Below are positions 1 to 7,299 of a stretch of 37,066 nucleotides of DNA, piece after piece. Source of the stretch: Chthoniobacterales bacterium (GTDB lineage Bacteria; Verrucomicrobiota; Verrucomicrobiia; Chthoniobacterales; UBA10450). The notes under the pieces were generated by a model. That model did no database searches, was not told where the DNA came from, and saw nothing but the letters and a program-made list of their open reading frames with translations. How positions within the stretch are numbered: position 1 is the first letter of the stretch; each line of letters opens with the position of its first letter. Position numbers and translations under genes: made by a program. Location of the stretch: the NCBI GenBank assembly GCA_013815325.1, contig JACDGM010000013.1, positions 1-37,066 on the forward strand, read 5' to 3'.

Positions 1-489
1 GCTGCGATCGCTGTAGGGCATGAGAACGAGATAACGTCCTGCGAAGCTCAGGTTGGTGGAAACGCGCGGTCCTTTCGTGCCGATGGGACCTTTCGTGACC
101 TGCACGATCACTTCCGATCCGATCGGATAAATGCTCGGAATGTCCTTAGCCGTTAGGCGCTTTTTTGACCGTTTCGCATCCGGCCGCTCGATCTCCTCCA
201 CTCCGCTATCGAGGGCGGCCGGGATCGCATCCCAAAAATGGAGGAAGGCGTTTTTCTCGAGGCCGACGTCGACAAACATCGCCTTCAGGCCGGGCTCGAT
301 ATTTTTGACGCGGCCTTTGTAAACACTGCCGGCGATGTTGCGGCTACTGTCGCGCTCGACGCTATATTCCTCGAGCTGCCCGTCTTCCAGGAGGGCGACG
401 CGGCGTTCGAGTTTCTCGACGCTGATGATCAATTTGTTGCCGGTCTTGCGACGCGACAGGCCTAAAATTCGTTTCACTTGTTCTATCAT
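1..489 (-). CDS. rng: Ribonuclease E/G family protein, N-terminal part (cut by window edge)
   Basis: This is the 5' part (163 codons) of an RNase G/E-type endoribonuclease, which processes and degrades RNA at single-stranded sites. I translated the minus strand by hand from an ATG at 489. The protein starts MIEQVKRILGLSRRKTG and contains the S1-domain signatures GSVYKGRVKNIEPGLKAMF and VDVGLEKNAFLHF, then VQVTKGPIGTKGPRVSTNLS, all typical of the family. The catalytic DNase I-like domain lies beyond the left edge. No strong Shine-Dalgarno sequence is visible. It is the last visible gene of the minus-strand mre cluster, about 47 bp after mrdA, a position also known for cafA/rng beside mreBCD in other bacteria. 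Whether it is closer to RNase E or RNase G cannot be decided without the C-terminus. One CGTTAGGC site (151-158) is read as Arg-Leu-Thr. Confidence 0.9.
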   Translation of the reverse strand, partial: MIEQVKRILGLSRRKTGNKLIISVEKLERRVALLEDGQLEEYSVERDSSRNIAGSVYKGRVKNIEPGLKAMFVDVGLEKNAFLHFWDAIPAALDSGVEEIERPDAKRSKKRLTAKDIPSIYPIGSEVIVQVTKGPIGTKGPRVSTNLSFAGRYLVLMPYSDRS

Positions 490-535
490 ATTGCTGGGAA
501 ATTTTTGAAGTCATCGCGCTGGAGCTTCCATTGAA

Positions 536-2833
536 TTAATGCGCTGGTCGCGCCCGGCGCGCCGGAGGAGGTGTGGGCGCAGCTGGCCGGGGGCGGCTGC
601 CGAACATGCGCTGAAAAAAGTTACGGGGCGGCTGCGCCTGGAGAGGCGGCGGAGCGACGAGCTGCGCGCGGAGCGCACGTTTCGGCCGGCGGGTGTTTGC
701 TACTTTGCCACGGGCGTCGGCTTCCGGTTCGACGTCAGGCTCACCGCCTGGCTGCGCCATCTGCGCGTTTTGGGCGGCCGGTTTTCCGCTCGCATCTTCT
801 TCGTCGTTATCCTTGGTTTCGGGAAGCTCATCTTTATAGGAAACGGCGGCGATCAGTTTGAAAGGATCATCCTTGTGTGCGGGCGCGACCCAGGCGAGCT
901 GCGGTGCAAACTTTCCGGCGTCCATTGCGAGAGCACGATCGAGGATGCGATCGGCGATCGGACCGGCGACCGGGCCGCCGTGCCCGGAAGCGCCCTGCAC
1001 CATCACGGCGATGGCGTATTTCGGATGATCGTAGGGGGCGAAGCAGCAGAACCAGGCGACGTTTTCGTCTTTCCCATTCGACTTCACCTCTGCGGTGCCA
1101 GTCTTGCCCGCCACCTCCACGTCCTTCATCCGCGCGACGCCGCCAGTGCCGCCGTCTTCGTTTACCACTTCCCAAAGTCCGTGCCTAACGAGTTCGATCT
1201 GGTCCGGAGTAAAATCGTCACGCAGATCGGCGTGCACTTTCGGTGTCTCTGGAAACGCGACTTTCCCATCTTCATCAAGCGCGGGCGTTCCATCCTGGTT
1301 CAAGACCTTCGCGACGATGCGCGGGTAGTAAGAGATGCCGCCGTTCGCGACCGTCGCATAAGCCATCGCCATCTGTAGCGGCGAGGCCAGAACGTATCCC
1401 TGGCCGATGGAGACGTTCGCGGTGTAGGCCGAGGACCATTTCTCTTGCGGGCTGTGAATCGCCATCCAATCCGGGCCGGGGAGAACGCCCGCTTGTTCGC
1501 CCGTGAGGCGAGTGCCCGATTCCTGGCCGAGCCCAAGGAGCGCGCCGGTGGCGTCGATCGAATCGATCCCCGCCGCGTTCCCGTACTGGTAAAAATAGGC
1601 GTCGCAGGAAACCTTCAGCGCGTCGGCCAGGCCGATCGTTCCGTGCCCACCGCCCTTAAACCCGATCCAGCAGTGGAAATAATGATCGCCGTAGGTGACG
1701 CCGCCGCTGCAGTTAAATTTGTCCTTGCCCATCTGTTTCCGCAGACCGGCGAACGCGGTCACGATCTTAAAAGTGGAACCGGGTGGGAGGCCGCTAAGGG
1801 CGCGATTAACGAGGGGATGCGCCTTGTCGTTGCGCAGCTCTTTCCAATCTTTCGCCTTGATGCTCGGGATGAAAGTGTTCGGGTCGAACGATGGGACCGA
1901 AGCCATCGCGAGGATATTGCCATTGTTAGGGTCAACGACCACGGCAGCGCCTCGAGCCACCGCGCGGAGCGCATCATCGGCGATCGCCTGGATGCGCGCG
2001 TCGATCGTTAGGTAAACGTCGGCGCCTTGCTTCGGCGCCTCTTCCCTAACGACGCCATCGATCGCGCCCTTGGCGTTGCGCCGCATGACGCGGATGCCGG
2101 GCTGGCCGCGCAGGTATGCGTCCATCGTTTTCTCGACGTTCGATTTCCCCTCCACGTCGCCCTGATAAAAGGTGTACTTCTTCGCTTCCTCAGCGTTCGT
2201 GTCGTCGGGCGCGCCGACGTAGCCTAACAAGTGCGAGGCGAGCGCGCCGTAAACATAGGAGCGCACCGGCTTGATCGCGATATCGACTCCCGGCAATCCG
2301 ACGTCGTGCTCGGAGAATTTCGCCATCGTCGCGAAATCAATGTCCTTACTGTAGGAATAGGGAACCTCGGTGTCGTTGCGATAATGCTTCTGGAGTTGGT
2401 TCGCGTTGTAATCGCGCGCGATCTGGAGATCCTCGAGACGCGGAATGATGCCGTCGTTTACGATCCGCACGATGTCCGGCTCCTTCAGATCCTTCGGCAT
2501 CCCGCTGATCGTGGCGCGGTACTCCGTCTCGGGCGGCCGGCCGTAGCGCTGGCGATAACCTTTCACCATTTCCGGCAGGTAAAAATCAACCTCATAACTG
2601 GCCCGGTTCTGCACCAGCGCGACGCCGTTGCGATCGCGAATCTCGCCCCGAATCGACGGGATGCGCACAGTCGCTTCCGAGCTGCTCTGGACGCGCGCGG
2701 TCCATGCCGCGCCGCGCGCCACCTGCACCCACCAAAGCCGCGCGAGGAGGGCGCCCAATCCAAGGAGCATGCAAAGCCCGAGGAACTGAATGCGTAAAGT
2801 CGGCCTAGCGCGACGCGAATTCATCGAGGCCAT
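536..2833 (-). CDS. mrdA: Penicillin-binding protein 2 (peptidoglycan transpeptidase, elongasome)
   Basis: This is a class B PBP that cross-links peptidoglycan during cell elongation, anchored in the inner membrane with a periplasmic catalytic domain. A transmembrane segment lies at about residues 13-33 and a dimerisation domain at about 55-260. The transpeptidase domain has the active-site STFK (353-356), an SxN-like SCD (409-411) and KTG (577-579). At 765 residues it is longer than usual. The extra length is a C-terminal tail from about residue 660 that is acidic, then rich in Pro, Arg and Ala. The start is ATG 2833, or ATG 2824 three codons in; both overlap the end of mreD, suggesting translational coupling. 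Its place after mreBCD matches the rod-shape operon, but no rodA follows. Function is confident; the role of the tail is unknown. Confidence 0.95.
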   Translation of the reverse strand: MASMNSRRARPTLRIQFLGLCMLLGLGALLARLWWVQVARGAAWTARVQSSSEATVRIPSIRGEIRDRNGVALVQNRASYEVDFYLPEMVKGYRQRYGRPPETEYRATISGMPKDLKEPDIVRIVNDGIIPRLEDLQIARDYNANQLQKHYRNDTEVPYSYSKDIDFATMAKFSEHDVGLPGVDIAIKPVRSYVYGALASHLLGYVGAPDDTNAEEAKKYTFYQGDVEGKSNVEKTMDAYLRGQPGIRVMRRNAKGAIDGVVREEAPKQGADVYLTIDARIQAIADDALRAVARGAAVVVDPNNGNILAMASVPSFDPNTFIPSIKAKDWKELRNDKAHPLVNRALSGLPPGSTFKIVTAFAGLRKQMGKDKFNCSGGVTYGDHYFHCWIGFKGGGHGTIGLADALKVSCDAYFYQYGNAAGIDSIDATGALLGLGQESGTRLTGEQAGVLPGPDWMAIHSPQEKWSSAYTANVSIGQGYVLASPLQMAMAYATVANGGISYYPRIVAKVLNQDGTPALDEDGKVAFPETPKVHADLRDDFTPDQIELVRHGLWEVVNEDGGTGGVARMKDVEVAGKTGTAEVKSNGKDENVAWFCCFAPYDHPKYAIAVMVQGASGHGGPVAGPIADRILDRALAMDAGKFAPQLAWVAPAHKDDPFKLIAAVSYKDELPETKDNDEEDASGKPAAQNAQMAQPGGEPDVEPEADARGKVANTRRPKRALRAQLVAPPPLQAQPPRNFFQRMFGSRPRPAAPTPPPARRARPAH

Positions 2834-3362
2834 CCGCTTGCGCGGTGTAAGGGTTTTTCGTTAGGCCAGCGATCCAGTGGAGCGACCAAAAGACGAGCGG
2901 CGCCATCAACATCGCGAGCAGACCGGGCCCGCCGATCTGCCACCAGACTTCGCGATTAAAGATGATCGAGCCGCGGCGAAACGAAATCATGAGGTATTGG
3001 GAGAGGAGAATAAGAGACGTGCAGACGCCGCTGAGAACACAATGCACTTCCCAGCGTCCCCGATTAAACAAGGGTTTGAGGCCGTGCATGATGGCGGCGA
3101 GCACCGCGTAGAGGAGTATTGACCATCCGAAGGAAATCTCAACCCGGGTGGCGAAAACCTGCGCGGTCATCGCGTCCAGGAGAAAGCCGGCGAAAAATGC
3201 GAGCGCGAGCATGAGCGGGAAGGAGAGGGTGATCGCGCCGTAGAAAACAATCACCGGCACGATGTAAACGTGCGCGTTGAACATCCATTCGAGTGGCGGG
3301 ATGAAGATCTCGACGATCTGCGCGACGAAGACCAAGACGAGGAGAACGAGGAAAAGGATCAT
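2805..3362 (-). CDS. mreD: Rod shape-determining protein MreD (putative)
   Basis: A 185-residue polytopic inner-membrane protein, with hydrophobic stretches near residues 2-20, 35-60, 75-95, 110-130 and 145-165. MreD sequences are poorly conserved, so the call rests on size, topology and position between mreC and mrdA. In the elongasome MreD links MreC and the PBP2/RodA synthase. The C-terminus (LDEFASR) overlaps the mrdA start by 20-29 bp. The ATG at 3362 is preceded by a CGTTAGGC site (3369-3376) and a palindromic element (3386-3489) that separates it from mreC, so mreD could be transcribed apart from mreBC. Confidence 0.75.
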   Translation of the reverse strand: MILFLVLLVLVFVAQIVEIFIPPLEWMFNAHVYIVPVIVFYGAITLSFPLMLALAFFAGFLLDAMTAQVFATRVEISFGWSILLYAVLAAIMHGLKPLFNRGRWEVHCVLSGVCTSLILLSQYLMISFRRGSIIFNREVWWQIGGPGLLAMLMAPLVFWSLHWIAGLTKNPYTAQADGLDEFASR

Positions 3363-3385
3363 GGTGTCCGTTAGGCGAAAAGACT

Positions 3386-3489
3386 TGTCATCCCGAGCGG
3401 AGCGAGGGACCTCACAGGCGTTTGGCAGGGTGGCTTGTACTCGACGCGCGGAGTTACGCGTGAGGTCCCTCGCTGCGCTCGGGATGACA
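3386..3489. repeat. Palindromic intergenic element, family A copy 1
   Basis: Two 30-bp arms (3386-3415 and 3460-3489) are inverted repeats that match at 29 of 30 positions and flank a 44-bp centre. The arms begin TGTCATCCCGAGCGG and end GCTCGGGATGACA. A related element lies at 12295-12415, so this is a dispersed family. It fills the gap between mreC and mreD. An RNA copy would fold into a long hairpin that could stop transcription or protect message ends. Elements of this shape are usually REP-like sequences or small MITEs; no transposase is present here and no target-site duplication was identified. Confidence 0.85.
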
Positions 3490-3507
3490 GGCCTGGTTGA
3501 CGTTTTC

Positions 3508-4311
3508 TCATTTTCTTCCGATCACGACAAATACATCCCCCAGGCGGGTGAGGTCGACGGACGGTGCCAGCTTCGCCTGGCTGTCGAGCGCGCGGACTTG
3601 AAAAGTCTTTACCGTTCCTACGAAAAGCCCCGAAGGGAAAACGCCGCCTACACCCGAAGTGTAAACCTTCTGCCCCGGCTTCAGCTCAGCTTGTTTCGAG
3701 AGATAATCGAGGTCGAGCATGGGAGCTAAACCTCCGGCGACACGTTCACCCGTGACGATCCCCTGCTCGCGCGTCCCTTCCACGCTCGCGGCGACGCGGC
3801 AGTTTTCGTCGGAGATGAGAAGGACAACGGAAATATTCGCACTCACGGTCGTGGTGCGGCCAACCAGGCCTTCGTCTGTGAGCACGGGCATCTCCGGCGC
3901 GAGGCCGTCTTCCTCTCCGCGATTGATTGTGACCGTGCGCCACCAGGTCGAGGAATCGCGCGAGACGATCTCCGCCGGGACGAGCCGAAAGAGCGAACGC
4001 TCGCGATAATCGAGCGCGTGCCGCAGCCGGTTAACCTCGTGCTCGACGTCGCGGAGCGCTTCGTTGGTCGCTTTGAGCGAACGATTCTCCACCCGCAACG
4101 TCGCGTTATCGCGCTCCAATTCTTCCAACGATTTCAATCCGGTGCGGACCGAAGTAATCTGCCGCTCCAGGCCCGAGCCGCTTTTCAGAAAAGGCGAAAT
4201 CGCCTGAAAGAATGAAGCTTGAATGGTCCGCGTCGCTTGCGGCCCGAGGCTAAGAAGCCCGACCAGGGCGGCCGCGAAAACAACGAGCGCGACGATTCCG
4301 CTGCGGCTCAT
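3508..4311 (-). CDS. mreC: Rod shape-determining protein MreC
   Basis: MreC is a periplasmic scaffold of the elongasome that binds PBP2. The 267-residue protein has an N-terminal membrane anchor (about residues 5-25), a coiled coil (about 50-100, with SLEELERDNATLRVEN) and the beta-rich MreC core. The core shows STWWRTVTINRGEEDGL, a conserved GLVGR-type turn and EGTREQGIVTG. Length is normal for the family. The ATG at 4311 directly precedes the membrane anchor. It lies downstream of mreB with an 81-bp AT-rich gap holding an inverted repeat. Confidence 0.95.
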   Translation of the reverse strand: MSRSGIVALVVFAAALVGLLSLGPQATRTIQASFFQAISPFLKSGSGLERQITSVRTGLKSLEELERDNATLRVENRSLKATNEALRDVEHEVNRLRHALDYRERSLFRLVPAEIVSRDSSTWWRTVTINRGEEDGLAPEMPVLTDEGLVGRTTTVSANISVVLLISDENCRVAASVEGTREQGIVTGERVAGGLAPMLDLDYLSKQAELKPGQKVYTSGVGGVFPSGLFVGTVKTFQVRALDSQAKLAPSVDLTRLGDVFVVIGRK

Positions 4312-4321
4312 TGAATTTCGA

Positions 4322-4375
4322 ATCTCAAATTTCCGATTTCAGATTTTTGCATCCGGCCAATCTGAAATTTGAGAT
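4322..4375. repeat. AT-rich inverted repeat between mreB and mreC
   Basis: ATCTCAAATTTC at 4322-4333 is perfectly complementary to GAAATTTGAGAT at 4364-4375, around a 30-bp spacer that itself contains a further related GATTTCAGATT word. It is the most AT-rich stretch of the cluster. It may act as an attenuator or processing hairpin that lowers mreC expression relative to mreB, or it may be a relic of a palindromic repeat. There is no T-run typical of an intrinsic terminator. Confidence 0.6.
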
Positions 4376-4392
4376 CGCAATCGGCAATCGGA

Positions 4393-5433
4393 TCACTGCC
4401 GCCACTGACGATCGGCCGTCGCGACCTGGCGGAGAAATTTAATCTCATTCAAACATTTCCCCGTGCCCTCGGCGACCGCGCTCAACGGATCCTCTGCGAC
4501 GTGCACTGGCAAACCGGTTTCCTCGCTGAGCAAGCGATCGAACCCGCGCAACAACGCGCCGCCACCCGCAAGCACGAGACCGCGATCGACGAGATCGGCG
4601 GACAACTCTGGCGGGCAACGCTCGAGCGTGATGCGGACCGAGTCCACAATCGTCGAAATGGGCTCGAGCAACGCTTCGCGCACTTCCTGCGAAGTGATCG
4701 TTAGGGTCTTGGGCAAGCCCGCGACGAGATCCCGACCTTTCACTTCCACGCTCGTCTCTTTGTCGCTGGGATAAGCAGAACCGATTTTGATTTTGATCTC
4801 CTCCGCGGTGCGCTCGCCGATCATCAAATTGTAGGCGCGCTTCATGTATTGCACGATCGCTTCGTCGAGCTCGTCCCCGGCCACCCGCACGCTGCGGCTG
4901 AAGACGATTCCGGAGAGCGAGATGAGCGCGACCTCCGTTGTGCCGCCGCCGATGTCGATGATCATGTTGCCCGCCGGATCCTGCACCGGAAGTCCAACGC
5001 CGATTGCCGCGGCCATTGGTTCCTCGATCAAATACACCTCGCGCGCACCGGCGTGCGTGGCCGACTCTCGCACGGCGCGCTTTTCCACTTCCGTGATGCC
5101 CGACGGCACCGCGATGACAACCCGCGGCCGCGCGCGCACCCGGCTGTTGTGCACCTTCATAATGAAATGCCGGAGCATCGCTTCGGTCACCTCGAAGTCG
5201 GCGATGACTCCGTCCTTCAGCGGCCTAACGGCGACAATATTCGCCGGGGTGCGTCCGAGCATGCGCTTCGCCTCGTCGCCGACGGCGAGCACTTTGGAAG
5301 TGCCGGCCTGCACCGCCACGACCGACGGCTCGCGCAGAACGATGCCCTGATCCTTGACGTAGACGAGCGTGTTGGCGGTGCCGAGATCGATCCCGATGTC
5401 GCTGGAAAACCAGCCGAAAAGTCTGTTTAACAT
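4393..5433 (-). CDS. mreB: Rod shape-determining protein MreB (bacterial actin)
   Basis: MreB is an actin-like ATPase that forms membrane-bound filaments and positions the elongation synthases. At 346 residues it is full length. The phosphate-1 loop [13 protein letters not shown] follows an N-terminal amphipathic stretch ([10 protein letters not shown]), and the phosphate-2 loop is [13 protein letters not shown] (about 160-172). [17 protein letters not shown] and [10 protein letters not shown] are also diagnostic. The ATG at 5433 fits family starts. It is the first gene of the cluster, so the promoter should lie in 5434-5590. A CGTTAGGC-type site lies just upstream (5441-5448) and another inside (5223-5230). 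Confidence 0.97.
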   Translation of the reverse strand: MLNRLFGWFSSDIGIDLGTANTLVYVKDQGIVLREPSVVAVQAGTSKVLAVGDEAKRMLGRTPANIVAVRPLKDGVIADFEVTEAMLRHFIMKVHNSRVRARPRVVIAVPSGITEVEKRAVRESATHAGAREVYLIEEPMAAAIGVGLPVQDPAGNMIIDIGGGTTEVALISLSGIVFSRSVRVAGDELDEAIVQYMKRAYNLMIGERTAEEIKIKIGSAYPSDKETSVEVKGRDLVAGLPKTLTITSQEVREALLEPISTIVDSVRITLERCPPELSADLVDRGLVLAGGGALLRGFDRLLSEETGLPVHVAEDPLSAVAEGTGKCLNEIKFLRQVATADRQWRQ

Positions 5434-5594
<161 letters not shown>

Positions 5595-6260
5595 ATGGGT
5601 CCGGGAAAGATCATTGTCGCTCCTTCGATCCTTGCCGCCGACATCTCTCATCTCGCGGAGGAGATCGTAAAAGTCGTGGCCGCGGGCGCGGATTGGTTGC
5701 ACCTCGACATCATGGACGGGCAATTTGTCGATAACATTTCCTTCGGCCCCGCGTTTGTGAAAACCGTCCGCTGCCTAACGACGCTGCCACTCGATGTCCA
5801 TCTCATGATCCAGCGCCCGGATCACTACGCGCCGCGGTTTGCCGAGGCGGGCGCGAACTCCATCACAGTGCACGTAGAACCGGAAGCGCAGCACGAAGTC
5901 GCGGGCACGCTTCGCCAAATCCGCGAAGCCGGCTGCCGCTGCGGGCTCACCTTGAATCCGGCTACGCCCTTCGATCTTGTCGAACCGTATTTGCCTAACG
6001 TGGACCTCGTTCTCGTCATGACGGTGCATCCCGGCTTCGGCGGCCAATCTTTTCAGCCGGAGATGATGGCGAAAGTGCGTCGCGCACATGAGCTCCGCGA
6101 TTCGTTAGGCGCAACTTACGACATTGAAGTCGATGGCGGTATCAACGCGGAGACGGCTCAGCCTTCGCTTGAGAATGGCGCGAACGTTCTGGTCGCCGGC
6201 ACCGCGATTTTCCGGGCGCCCGATTACGCGACGGCGATCCGGGGTTTGCGCGGCGGATAA
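5595..6260 (+). CDS. rpe: Ribulose-phosphate 3-epimerase
   Basis: Interconverts ribulose 5-phosphate and xylulose 5-phosphate in the pentose phosphate pathway, in the cytoplasm. The TIM-barrel motifs are all present: APSILAAD, HLDIMDGQFVDNISFG (metal His and Asp), LDVHLMI, VMTVHPGFGGQSF (metal His) and EVDGGI (catalytic Asp). I chose ATG 5595 (MGPGKIIVAPSIL) because it fits the family N-terminus. The frame stays open upstream to a TTG at 5577 that lies inside the AGTTGAG repeat. Three exact copies of the TCGTTAGGC-type word (5773, 5993, 6103) fall in this one gene, read as Leu-Thr, Pro-Asn and Ser-Leu-Gly. Confidence 0.96.
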   Translation: MGPGKIIVAPSILAADISHLAEEIVKVVAAGADWLHLDIMDGQFVDNISFGPAFVKTVRCLTTLPLDVHLMIQRPDHYAPRFAEAGANSITVHVEPEAQHEVAGTLRQIREAGCRCGLTLNPATPFDLVEPYLPNVDLVLVMTVHPGFGGQSFQPEMMAKVRRAHELRDSLGATYDIEVDGGINAETAQPSLENGANVLVAGTAIFRAPDYATAIRGLRGG

Positions 6261-6278
6261 TGCCTAACAAGAAATTCT

Positions 6279-6740
6279 ATGGAAGACAAAAATAACATCC
6301 AAATCAGCGCGGTCGAAGATCACGGGGGCATTCTCACGATTCGCGGCGGCGGCCAGCGCCGGGAGTGGAATGGGATCCATTACAAACAAGGAATGTCCGC
6401 CAAAAATGTGGGCACGACCAAGCTCTCCGCCAACATCGCCACCATCCCGCCCGGTGGCGTGGCCTACGCGCACATTCACGTCGGGTTCGAGCTCATTCTC
6501 TATATTCTCGAAGGCAAGGTGCGCCACGAATTTGGGCCGGGACTCAAGCAGGTGCTGGAGAACGAAGCCGGTGATTTCATTTACATAAAACCCGACGTGC
6601 CCCACGAAGTCTTCAACATGAGCGAGACCGAACCGGTGGTCGCTTTTGTGGCCCGATCGTCCGCGGATGAATGGGATAATATCGTATCCTACGAACGCAA
6701 GCAGGGCGCGGCCAAAGAAGGCGAGAAGTTGCCCGCGTAA
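6279..6740 (+). CDS. Cupin-domain protein
   Basis: A 153-residue protein with one cupin beta-barrel. Motif 1 is visible as GGVAYAHIHVGFELILYILEG (His-x-His and Glu as likely metal ligands) and motif 2 as AGDFIYIKPDVPHEVFN (His). Small single-domain cupins bind a divalent metal and include isomerases, dioxygenases and sugar-binding proteins; nothing here fixes the substrate. It follows rpe by 18 bp and probably shares its transcript, with a GCCTAACA variant site in the gap. No signal peptide is seen, so it should be cytoplasmic. Confidence 0.8.
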   Translation: MEDKNNIQISAVEDHGGILTIRGGGQRREWNGIHYKQGMSAKNVGTTKLSANIATIPPGGVAYAHIHVGFELILYILEGKVRHEFGPGLKQVLENEAGDFIYIKPDVPHEVFNMSETEPVVAFVARSSADEWDNIVSYERKQGAAKEGEKLPA

Positions 6741-6768
6741 CTCGTCGCCATCATCCCTGCGCCGAATT

Positions 6769-6847
6769 GGACATGCGGAGGCATGTCCCTCCGGAGGGAC
6801 GCGCTTTCGCGCGTCCAGATGTTCGCCTCGTCAGTCCGTTTGCGGAC
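6769..6847. terminator. Cluster of three short hairpins downstream of the cupin gene
   Basis: Three adjacent perfect stems follow the cupin stop: GGACATGC/GCATGTCC (6769-6788, 4-nt loop), GGACGCGC/GCGCGTCC (6797-6816, 4-nt loop) and GTCCG/CGGAC (6834-6847). There is no T-run, so a standard intrinsic terminator is not shown. The site separates the rpe-cupin unit from the convergent toxin-antitoxin remnant, so a bidirectional stop or a REP-like element is likely. Confidence 0.45.
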
Positions 6848-6864
6848 TTGCGAATATCCTTGCG

Positions 6865-7043
6865 CTATGACTCTAGATCGAGTTCGGCGTTGACCTCTCC
6901 CATGGAGTGCCGGCTCGCCCGCCGTTCCTTTCAACCGCAGCGCGAAGTTCCATCAGATCTTCCATGTCTTCGAGCCGGTCGATCTGCCGGAGAGCAGCCA
7001 GCGATTCGATGGTTGGTTTTTGAAGAAGGGCTGGATCACTCAT
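6865..7043 (-). pseudogene. Antitoxin remnant of a toxin-antitoxin pair
   Basis: Hand translation from ATG 7043, which overlaps the stop of the upstream toxin remnant, gives MSDPALLQKPTIESLAALRQ, then LEDMEDLMELRAAVERNGGR. The expected ending of this small antitoxin-like family is GTPWEEVNAELDL. Here one base is missing after GTPWE, so the frame runs to an early stop at 6873. The expected tail (GEVNAELDLES) is present in the next frame, ending at 6865. Family assignment is from the general look of the C-terminus and from position after a RelE/ParE-like gene. Confidence 0.6.
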
Positions 7044-7286
7044 ACGCTTGCTTGCGGTCTTTGACAGAATACACGTTTAACGGATCGCCTTCCAGCGTGA
7101 AGAAGCACCCGAAAATTTCGAACGCCCAGTCGGTACTCGTGAGTTCTGCCGGTAAGCTTTCTTACATCTCCAGCCAGATCGTTCTGTAGCGAATCGAGCC
7201 GACGCCCAACGCTCCGACGGCTGTTCCTTGGACAGCGTGCGCAACTGCTTTCGCGCTTCTGACTTGATCTCCAGCCGGTAACGCAC
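7036..7286 (-). pseudogene. RelE/ParE-family toxin remnant with two frameshifts
   Basis: From GTG 7286 the frame gives VRYRLEIKSEARKQLRTLSKE, a typical RelE/ParE N-terminus. The next frame then gives RRLDSLQNDLAGDVRKLTGR, followed by THEYRLGVRNFRVL. A third frame gives EGDPLNVYSVKDRKQAYE and stops at 7036. Put together this is a complete toxin of normal length, broken by two frameshifts. RelE-type toxins cleave ribosome-bound mRNA, while ParE types poison gyrase; which type this was cannot be told. It sits 13 bp downstream of gspE on the same strand. Toxin first, antitoxin second is the HigBA-like order. Confidence 0.7.
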
Positions 7287-7299
7287 GCTGCGCAGACAT

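Noticed and set aside
1445..2011. 188-codon plus-strand open frame opposite mrdA, with similar long frames opposite gspE, mpl and the PHP-GT gene
   Set aside because: They are antisense shadows of well-recognised genes in GC-rich DNA, with Arg/Asp/His-rich composition and no family features.
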